A stretch of 64,000 nt of DNA from Adenophora triphylla var. japonica (lineage: Eukaryota > Streptophyta > Magnoliopsida > Asterales > Campanulaceae). The position numbers and the translations under genes were made by a program. Positions 57,160 to 64,000 of this stretch are shown here, one piece after another (position 1 is the first letter of the stretch; the number at the start of each line of letters is the position of its first letter). The DNA is taken from the NCBI GenBank assembly GCA_022495995.1, contig JAFEMH010000078.1, positions 62,001 to 126,000 of the forward strand, given 5' to 3'. Under the pieces are notes generated by a model. The model was given only the letters and a program-made list of their open reading frames with translations. It had not been told where the DNA came from and did no database searches.

Positions 57160-57819
57160 ATTTTGTAGAGAGAAAATTAGGGCGCTCTATCACTATCCGG
57201 CGTTCGCTCCTCTGCTCTCTTCTGCTGGCGCTCCTTTCTCTCCCTCCCCGCTCGTCTCTCTCTCCTACGGCGCCATTACATTACAGACTTTACAGTCTTC
57301 CACTTCGTCGGTGAATCCAGTCCTACTTTCTCTCTCTCCCCGCTCGTCTCTCTCTCCTGCGGTGCATTGAAGCGGGCAGCGGCGCCATTACAGCTCTTTC
57401 ACTTCCTCGGTTCCTCCGGTTCCTCCGGTTCTCCTTTCTCTCTCCTGCGCCGTCGATTGATTGAAGATTTGTAAGTTCTGTCTTTAATTTCGGTTGCACA
57501 TTTTATTTAGAATTTTTAACTGTATTATTTATCTCCTGCCAAGAATCTTATCTTGTTTGTTGTGAGCATTCAGGTGAAGATATTTAGCAGCCTAAGTACA
57601 TCTGCTTATCCTATTGGCTTTGGAGCAGGTGTAGAAGTTACTTTCCACCGTGCTCTTGTACTAAGGTAAATGTAATTCTGAATCTGTGGTGATCGTTTAC
57701 TAGGATTCATTGGTCAATTGCCTCATCTCTAATGTTATTTACTATGTTCATTGCAGAAGTAACAAGCTGATAATTCTATCTGAAACGTGAGGGTAGAGGA
57801 GGATCACATACTTGGGGAG
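57160..57819 (+). promoter_or_regulatory. 5' leader of the Myb/SANT gene with two introns
   Basis: CT-rich leader DNA (57,180-57,460) contains a duplicated CCGCTCGTCTCTCTCTCCT block. A strong donor ATTT|GTAAGT at 57,470/57,471 and an acceptor TTCAG at 57,573 suggest intron 1; an exon 57,574-57,665 ends ACTAAG|GTAAAT; intron 2 ends TTGCAG at 57,756. A TGA at 57,781-57,783, in frame with the coding region, excludes an upstream start. Confidence 0.6.
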
Positions 57820-59406
57820 ATGGAAAGCAAGTCTAAGAAAAGCAAGAAGAATAAGACCAGTGATTTTCAACAGTCTGTTACTGACAATGCAAGTGGTGAT
57901 GATCCTCAAGCAAAGAAAGATCAAAAGAAGAAGAAATCCAAATCTGGTGAAGGATTTCACATAGAAGCTCCGGCTCTGGAAACAGTGAGTGCCAGCCTAA
58001 GTGAAGAAGATAAGAGTAAGAGGAGGAACAAGAACAAGAAAAATGATCGTCATGGCGAGATTGTAATCAAACCTATAGATGATGGAACTCTTGAGAAGGG
58101 TAGTTTGGAAGTTGATGGGGAAATTCAGACGAAAAAAGAAAGAAAGAAGAAGTCGAAATCAAACACCGTAATGGGGTATGGTGAAGAATTTACTGAAAAT
58201 AAAAAGGCAGCGAGAGGAGAAAAAGAGGCCAAGGGAAGGAAGAGCAAGGGAGAGAAAGAAAATGTAGGTGGAGTGGTTGGAGAATCCATAGCGTGCAGTG
58301 AGAGGAAAAATGTTGGGAAGATGAAGAGGAAAAGAGAGAAGCAAAAAGAATATGAGAATCTGGGTGACGAGGAAGCTGATGGTCAATTGACTTTAAGTAA
58401 GACTATTGGTGATGAAGATGAAGTGGGCAACGAAGGCAAGAAGAAGAAAAAGGCAAATGCGGTTGAAAATGGTTCTGAAGATCCTAAACTGAAACGGAAA
58501 TCCAAAAAAGTAAGCTTTTCCGGTGATGTAGAAGTTTTCCCTTCAACAGTGCGGGGTAAAAAGTTTACAAAAGAAGAAGATGAGATTGTTAAAGAGTCTG
58601 TTTTGAACTATATAAAGGCTCATGGCTTGGGGGATGAGGGTATGAACATGGTGATGCATTGCAAGGGCTATCCTGGAGTAAAGAATTGTTGGAAGGAGAT
58701 AGGTGCTGCTCTACCTCATCGGCCCCATACTGCTATCTATAAACGTGCTCACAATTTGTTCGAGAGGTCTGATACACGTCAATGGACTGAAGAAGACTTA
58801 GAATTTGTGCAGAAGGCCCAAAAAGAGCATGGTAATGACTGGAAGGCGATTGCTGATGAGCTTGGCAGATATAGGGTTCATGTGAGGCATGCATGGCGTA
58901 GAATTAAATTCCAAGGCCAGAAGAAAAGACACTGGTCGCAGAAGGAGTATCAACACTTGTGTGATTTGGTGAACTTGGATCTGCAAATGAAGCTGGATGC
59001 TGAGGAGAAGTTATCTAAGCATGGTATGTTGCGGGATAATATTCCTTGGACTGCTATTAGTGATAAATTGACCACTCGAAGCCATTCAATTTGCTGTATC
59101 AAATGGTACGGACAGCTGACCTCATCTATGGTAGCTGAAGGCTTATGGGCTGATTGTGATGACTATCGACTGATTGGTGCTCTCTACGACATGGATGCTT
59201 CTTGCGAAAGAGATGTGGATTGGGATAATCTTCTCCAACACAGATTTGGAGATGTGTGCCGAAAGCGTTGGAACCAGATGGTTCTTCACATAGGCTATCA
59301 CGGTTGCAAGCCATTTGCTGAACAAGTTGAGACTCTAGCACAGAGATATTGTCCAAATTTAGCAGAAACAAGAGAGGCCTGGGATAGCAAGCCAGTCACA
59401 CAGTGA
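57820..59406 (+). CDS. Four-repeat Myb/SANT protein, REB1/TTF1 (RNA polymerase I termination factor-like) family
   Basis: A protein of 528 residues in one exon, start MESKSKKSKK. Residues 1-240 are a Lys/Glu-rich low-complexity nuclear-type region with many KKKK/KRKRE clusters. Four Myb/SANT-like repeats follow: FTKEEDEIVKESVLNYI (about 249-316), QWTEEDLEFVQKAQKEHGNDWKAIA (about 321-362), HWSQKEYQHLCDLV ending in ITTRSH-type KLTTRSHSICCIKWY (about 371-434), and DYRLIGALYDMDASCERDVDWDNLL with VCRKRWNQM (about 447-492). This arrangement is that of the REB1/Reb1p, TTF1 and plant pol I termination factor-like proteins, which bind DNA in the rDNA terminator region. Function in this plant is inferred. 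No damage seen. Confidence 0.88.
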   Translation: MESKSKKSKKNKTSDFQQSVTDNASGDDPQAKKDQKKKKSKSGEGFHIEAPALETVSASLSEEDKSKRRNKNKKNDRHGEIVIKPIDDGTLEKGSLEVDGEIQTKKERKKKSKSNTVMGYGEEFTENKKAARGEKEAKGRKSKGEKENVGGVVGESIACSERKNVGKMKRKREKQKEYENLGDEEADGQLTLSKTIGDEDEVGNEGKKKKKANAVENGSEDPKLKRKSKKVSFSGDVEVFPSTVRGKKFTKEEDEIVKESVLNYIKAHGLGDEGMNMVMHCKGYPGVKNCWKEIGAALPHRPHTAIYKRAHNLFERSDTRQWTEEDLEFVQKAQKEHGNDWKAIADELGRYRVHVRHAWRRIKFQGQKKRHWSQKEYQHLCDLVNLDLQMKLDAEEKLSKHGMLRDNIPWTAISDKLTTRSHSICCIKWYGQLTSSMVAEGLWADCDDYRLIGALYDMDASCERDVDWDNLLQHRFGDVCRKRWNQMVLHIGYHGCKPFAEQVETLAQRYCPNLAETREAWDSKPVTQ

Positions 59407-60270
59407 TGCAACTGAAATTTGGTAGTCTTGTATCTGGTTTTTGATTTTCATAAGCATTTACTTTTATGCAAGTTTGCATACAGTCTAGATGTAAGAGAGA
59501 TTAGGAAACTATATCGAGTATGTATGTTCTGTTATAATGATTTACTTTGAACTAAATTCTAGTTTTGTGGCTCGCTAAATATATTATCTTGGAGTTAATT
59601 GGTCTAGTTTCATTCATCTGTTTCCATTTAACATATTTTCGTTGCAGTTCCTGTTAGGTTCATATTGCCCTTTCACAGGATTCAACAAGACTTCTGGCAC
59701 ATTTGAATTGTAAGTTACATTTTTTTAATATTATTTTTTTAGCAATTCTTGTTGAAATTGTTAATATTAGATTTACAATTTATTTAAAAAGTGTTGCTGT
59801 TAAACAAAACAAGTACAACATATATGATTCCCTAGAACTTGACATAGATGCACCATCATTTGCAGTTGTACGTTGCAACTGAATTTGGGTGCATATAAAC
59901 AGAACCAAGAGTGCAAACTGTTGTAGGGTTTTGAAGGTTTTTTTTCCTATAAAAATAGGATTTTGATGGCAGCTTCCAAATCCGTGGCCGTCCCTTTCAA
60001 AGTTTCCTCCATAATCAATATAACCACTCGGATCTCAGCTTGAATCAGATTTGTTACTTCCGCACTTACACTTTATCTGCTGATTGCATTTTCAAGATTT
60101 CTTTGATTTAATCCTTTTTTAGCTATTGAATCACGTAATATGCATTTTTTTTTACATTGAAAGCTTAGATTCTGCGTAAAGTTTTATGTTTTGGCTGTTG
60201 AATCACTTAAAATACAGTTTTTTTTTTTTTTTTTTTTTTACATTGACAACTTAGATTTTGTGTAAAGTTT
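59407..60270. other. 3' flank of the Myb gene with tandem AT-rich duplication
   Basis: AT-rich 3' flank. A possible non-coding exon lies at about 59,648-59,709 (TTGCAG| before, |GTAAGTTA after). An imperfect tandem duplication of about 70 bp is at 60,122-60,184 and 60,195-60,270 (TGAATCAC, then TTTTTTACATTGA(A/C)AGCTTAGATT and GTAAAGTTT). Confidence 0.5.
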
Positions 60271-60272
60271 GA

Positions 60273-61077
60273 AGATGGTGGTTGAGAGGTTGCAGTGATT
60301 AGAAAAGTAATTCCTCGTACTGAATGCAATTGTCATGGCATGATATAATCATTTTACGCCCATAGAATATGAGCAGCCTCCTTTACCATCTCCAATTTTG
60401 TTTTGTCTGTCGGTGTGCATTATCTGAATATTAGCTAATTATTATTAGCAGTGGCAACCCAGAAATTTGGGCAAGGGGTCAAGATTGCTCGTGATAAAAA
60501 TTTATACTAACCCCGTCCCAATATGAATATCCACAAATTTCAAGTTCGTTCTTTATAAATCAATCGATCAAGAGCAAATTTGAAAATTTTATGGACATCC
60601 ATTTGGGACTAGGGAGCTATATAGAAATTTGGATTAAAAGATAACAAAATGGTACTAAAATGACATTTTCCGAAAGTCAAGGGGGTCACCCTTACTATTC
60701 ATGGTTGCAATGGCAATTGGGGCTATTCCTGATTGATTTTAATTTTTAATCAAGACTTCAGTTTTTTCTCTAGGCATTTTTTGAATTTGTTTATCCCATG
60801 TTGGTGCCGGCCGATTACTTGTGATCCCTTAAGGATTGTTATTACTTTCCTTTTCTGTTGAGTTGACATTGTATTGGCGGACACTAAAAAATATTGTGTA
60901 ACTTGTTATCTCCATCTTGTTTATGTGGACAGTTGATTTTACTGTATTTTCAAATCAAGGATGGTGTTAAATGATGTGGTGGATTGCAGTGATTATAAAA
61001 AATTCCTAGTTCTGAATGCTATTGCCATGGCATGATTGACTCCTTTACACCCATAGAATATGAGCATCCACTAGGCA
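60273..61077. repeat. Local segmental duplication, about 110 bp
   Basis: 60,273-60,390 and 60,961-61,077 share GTGGTTG/GTGGATTGCAGTGATTA, TCCTCGTA/TCCTAGTTCTGAATGC, CATGGCATGAT and CCATAGAATATGAGCA in order, about 690 bp apart. Confidence 0.7.
60507..60616. mobile_element. Degraded short Stowaway-like MITE
   Basis: CCCCGTCCCAATATGAATATCC at left and GGACATCCATTTGGGACTAGGGAG at right form an imperfect inverted repeat about 110 bp apart, resembling the cassette of the element at the window end. Confidence 0.5.
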
Positions 61078-63762
61078 TCTACATCGACCACAATCTTGTA
61101 ATGTGCATTGACACACACACACACCGTAAAGTACATTGTATGTGGTTATGTCATTCAGGCTGCTATTGTTTTTGTTGTGAATTAAGATTGAGAATTTTCT
61201 CGTGCCAAGCTTCTGATTGGAATGTCTGTAAATTTGCTATTTGTTCTGAAAGTTGAATTATATTACTGCTTTGTAAGTTTGTTTTACTAACAAAAATGTA
61301 AACTTTTCTGGGAAAGAATGACAGGGAAACATAGTAGTTTATATTCAATCATTGCATCTATTTAGTGCCAAAACTTGTGGTCAATTTATTGGTTGATAAC
61401 TATTTGTTTCAATTGATTGATTCACATGTTATTCCCCAAAATTGTGACACCCTTCCCTTAAATTATGTCCAATTTTAGTTAATTTCTTTATGTTCTTCCA
61501 GAGATAGTGTTCATACTTTATTTACTTAACTATACTTAGGTTTGTTGGGTATCTATTAGCTTTATTGGAGTCAGGTTTGCTAATGAATATATGATCAGCT
61601 GATTCAGCTCCATTAATTTGCTTGTGGAGAACATATTTTTAGCAATCTGATGTACTCTTTTTTGAGGATTTCATTTTTAAGAGGGCTGATGACAAATGTT
61701 TATCCAACTATTTGGAGGGGCTGCCATTAATAATGTGACATTAAGGACTCTGTATTATTGTCCACATTGCTGCTCCTAAAACTGATTTAGGTGGTGTTTA
61801 AAGCTCTAGTCTGAGTGAAAATAATTCCATAGATTAGAGTTACGCACACCTCCACATGAACTACGTATTTTACTTCAACTTTGGATTAGGCTATGTAGTA
61901 CGAGTGTTTTGTACATATTAAAATTTGTTATACCGGATCATCCCTATTTGGTTGTTTGATGTAAAAGGGACACAAACCACTTTATTGTTATGTTTTTCTG
62001 CAAATAAATGTTGTCCCATTTGACTCTTTCTTTTAGATCATCCAGGGAAAAAACATTCTTAACATTATTTATCTTTTTCTGCATTTTGCTCTTAATTAAT
62101 TGTTTATGCGTTGCCTTTGTTCGAGGATTCATATTTAGGGTATAGACTGCTTCAGCTGTGTATGTATGTGTGTCTTTCATCTGGGTATGAACCCATGTTA
62201 AGACTCTAGTTCGTGGACTCCGAGAACTAAAATCCTTTAGTTGCAAAATAGTTAAAGTTGTGTTTACAATTGCTGTTTGTGTATCAAGAGGGGACTCTTG
62301 TTAGTGGACAACAACAACAAAGCCTTAGTCACAAAATAATTTGGGGTCGTCTAATATGAATTCTCATATGTCATCGTGAAAGAAAGGATGTGAGAAAAAA
62401 GTAAGTTAAAAAGATTTGTATTAAATTTGATGTATTCCAATTAGCTTACCTTTAGACAATTATCTAGACTATGTATTCGATTTGTTTTGTACAAGTATTC
62501 ATTTTTAGCAATATCCTTTAAGAAGATTTTATTCATTACCCAAGAGAGGGAGATAAGTAGCTGATCTTCTTTTAGGATATTAATTGCTAGAATAATTTTA
62601 ATTCATTTCAATCTAAAACAACTTTTCTTCCCGGTGTGTTGTTTCATAGAGACTGCAAGATCAAATGTTTTACTAGTAGATCAGGTGAACTCTAGAAGAA
62701 CAAGTGTCGCCGTTTGTCTAACAAGAAGTGCACTGGACTATGGATATTTGTTGAGAGGTTCTTACTTTGTAAATTCTCATGTACGTGTAACTCCATTAAA
62801 ACTCGAAAATATTTTCTTTCTCATTATGAATAGAAACTTCAGTCACAGTTTGTGTATTGGGGCTTGAAAAGATATATTTCCTACATCCCAGGTTGAGTTT
62901 GATCCTTAATCTGTCTTAATAATCTCACCGGCATGCTGTCTTGTATTGTTGTCTGAATCCCATGTTTTGCAGATTCCATATATATGCTACGTACAACTGA
63001 CCATGGCTAACATGCAAAACAAGGTGCGGTGATTTCTCTGAGTATTCAGGGTAATTTTTCCTTTTCTTCATGGTACCAAAACAAGAATTTTTCTTCTTTA
63101 TCAATGCACAATCATTACTAGTAGTATTAAAATGTTATCAGAATGCAATCATATGAGATTACCCTTGAAATTAAAATGAAATTAAATTGTGAACCCTACC
63201 TAAGTGTAAAATAGGAAGTGTTGTGAGTAATGCAAGCCAATGTAAACCCTTGACTGACAATGTAGTCTGACATGTTTGTGGCAGATTACTTCATAATTGC
63301 ACATCTTACTGCTTATAAATTTAAACATGTCGTTTATGTTCATCATCTAGTAGCAGTTGACTACATGCATACTTTAGGGCCAAGAAATTCTATTTCTGGT
63401 GCATTGATATTCTGCCATGGTGAAATTGAAGTGATATCTAGAATAAGACCTGTCAAAATTAGCAAAAACAATAATGTAAAAGGAAATGCGGTTGGCTGAT
63501 GGGAAGACATATCGTAATTCAGAAGGCCATAGCTCAGTAGTTATAAAGAAAACATGCTTCTCACCAGCCAAAAACTGCATTTTCAATTAATGTTACAATC
63601 TTCAAAACATTAGCACATGAAATTTAAGTCCCAAAAAATATAAAGTTACAACCAAGACAATCGATACTGGTAGGGCGTTAGTTGTACTGCTATATCTTAT
63701 CATTACAAAACATACCATACCTAAATAGTAAATAGAGATAATAAATAAGCAAATTAGTACTC
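61078..63762. other. AT-rich intergenic DNA, no gene seen
   Basis: No conserved frame. Isolated splice-like signals (TTTGCAG| at 62,971; |GTGCGG at 63,023) are not supported by coding sequence. A dispersed-repeat motif ACAACAACAACAAAGCC followed by TTTGGGGTCGTCTAAT lies at 62,308-62,360. Confidence 0.4.
62300..62390. repeat. Dispersed ACAAC...GGGGTCG repeat fragment
   Basis: ACAACAACAACAAAGCCTTAG, then AATTTGGGGTCGTCTAAT and ATGAATTCTCATATG resemble a widespread short interspersed repeat of eudicots. The fragment lacks tRNA boxes. Confidence 0.35.
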
Positions 63763-64000
63763 CCTTGTCCCTAAATAAATGTCCATTTTAAGAAATTTTC
63801 CCAAAATGAATGTCCTTTTTGGAAATAATTTTGTCCCTAAATGTATTTTTACCAAAAAAAAATTCACTAGTAACGTTATACTTGCAAAACTAAATGTTTG
63901 AAAAGTGGAAAACAAGAATATTTACGTATCTTTGTCATTTAAATGTATAAAAAGTAAACATTTATAATATGTCCCCTAATTGAAATTTGGACATTTATTT
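63763..64000. mobile_element. Stowaway-like MITE, cut by window end
   Basis: Begins CTCCCTTGTCCCTAAATAAA after TA. The cassette AAATGTCCATTTT recurs as GAATGTCCTTTTT within 45 bp. At about 63,970-64,000 the inverted partner begins (TGTCCCC..., then TTTGGACATTTATTT). Confidence 0.6.

Noticed and set aside
57787..57819. In-frame extension of the Myb protein from a GTG
   Set aside because: Plants rarely start at GTG, a TGA precedes it, and an ATG in good context follows at 57,820.
62630..63030. Possible coding exons of another gene
   Set aside because: Splice-like signals exist but the intervening frames are short and lack conserved residues.
63527..63590. GGCCATAGCTCAGTAGTTA, resembling a tRNA A box
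   Set aside because: No B box or cloverleaf follows within 90 nt.

Overview
This is eukaryotic nuclear DNA from a flowering plant, almost certainly a eudicot. The evidence is dense Stowaway-like miniature transposons, Ty3/gypsy elements of the Tat and Tekay (chromovirus) types, a Ty1/copia element, an endogenous caulimovirid fragment, a tRNA-derived SINE, and two host genes of plant families. It is accessory, transposon-dominated sequence. Four LTR retrotransposons with exact 5-bp target-site duplications plus one solo LTR cover about 37.7 kb of the 64 kb. Species cannot be fixed from sequence alone.

Layout. 1-2,840: unassigned AT/GA-rich DNA with two Stowaway-like MITEs and a long (TA)n tract. 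2,841-7,362: an endogenous pararetrovirus (reverse transcriptase/RNase H ORF with intact catalytic residues, a broken viroplasmin/TAV gene, a TATA promoter) enclosed by a ~290-bp inverted repeat. 7,363-11,400: a TIR-bounded non-autonomous element carrying a tRNA-Lys-like sequence, an LTR-like fragment, four MITEs joined by (TA)n tracts, and a Helitron 3' end. 11,400-14,006: dispersed repeats, a DUF688-type host gene on the minus strand and a fold-back MITE.

14,028-23,803 (E1) and 24,747-37,671 (E2) are Tat-lineage Ty3/gypsy elements in opposite orientation. Each encodes gag, a pol with RNase H plus a second archaeal-type RNase H, and, between integrase and the 3' LTR, a separate antisense gene that appears to contain introns. 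39,269-39,621 is a solo LTR. 41,047-46,928 (E3) is a decayed copia element with intact LTRs. 47,850-56,571 (E4) is a nearly complete Tekay chromovirus inserted in a Stowaway MITE, beside two further nested MITEs.

56,692-57,152 is a SINE with a poly-A tail. The right end holds the one clear large host gene, 57,820-59,406: a four-repeat Myb/SANT protein of the REB1/TTF1 (RNA polymerase I termination factor-like) family with 5' UTR introns. From 59,407 to the end I see duplicated AT-rich DNA and MITE remnants but no further gene.

The most interesting signals are: (a) a modular MITE design in which a variable subterminal cassette occurs twice directly at one end and once inverted at the other; (b) antisense, apparently spliced genes in both Tat elements; (c) the pararetrovirus inside a long inverted repeat; (d) private arrays of GC-rich palindromes in the LTRs or leader-distal regions of three unrelated retrotransposons; (e) a TIR element carrying a tRNA-Lys-like sequence and a field of ATTAC/GTAAT words.
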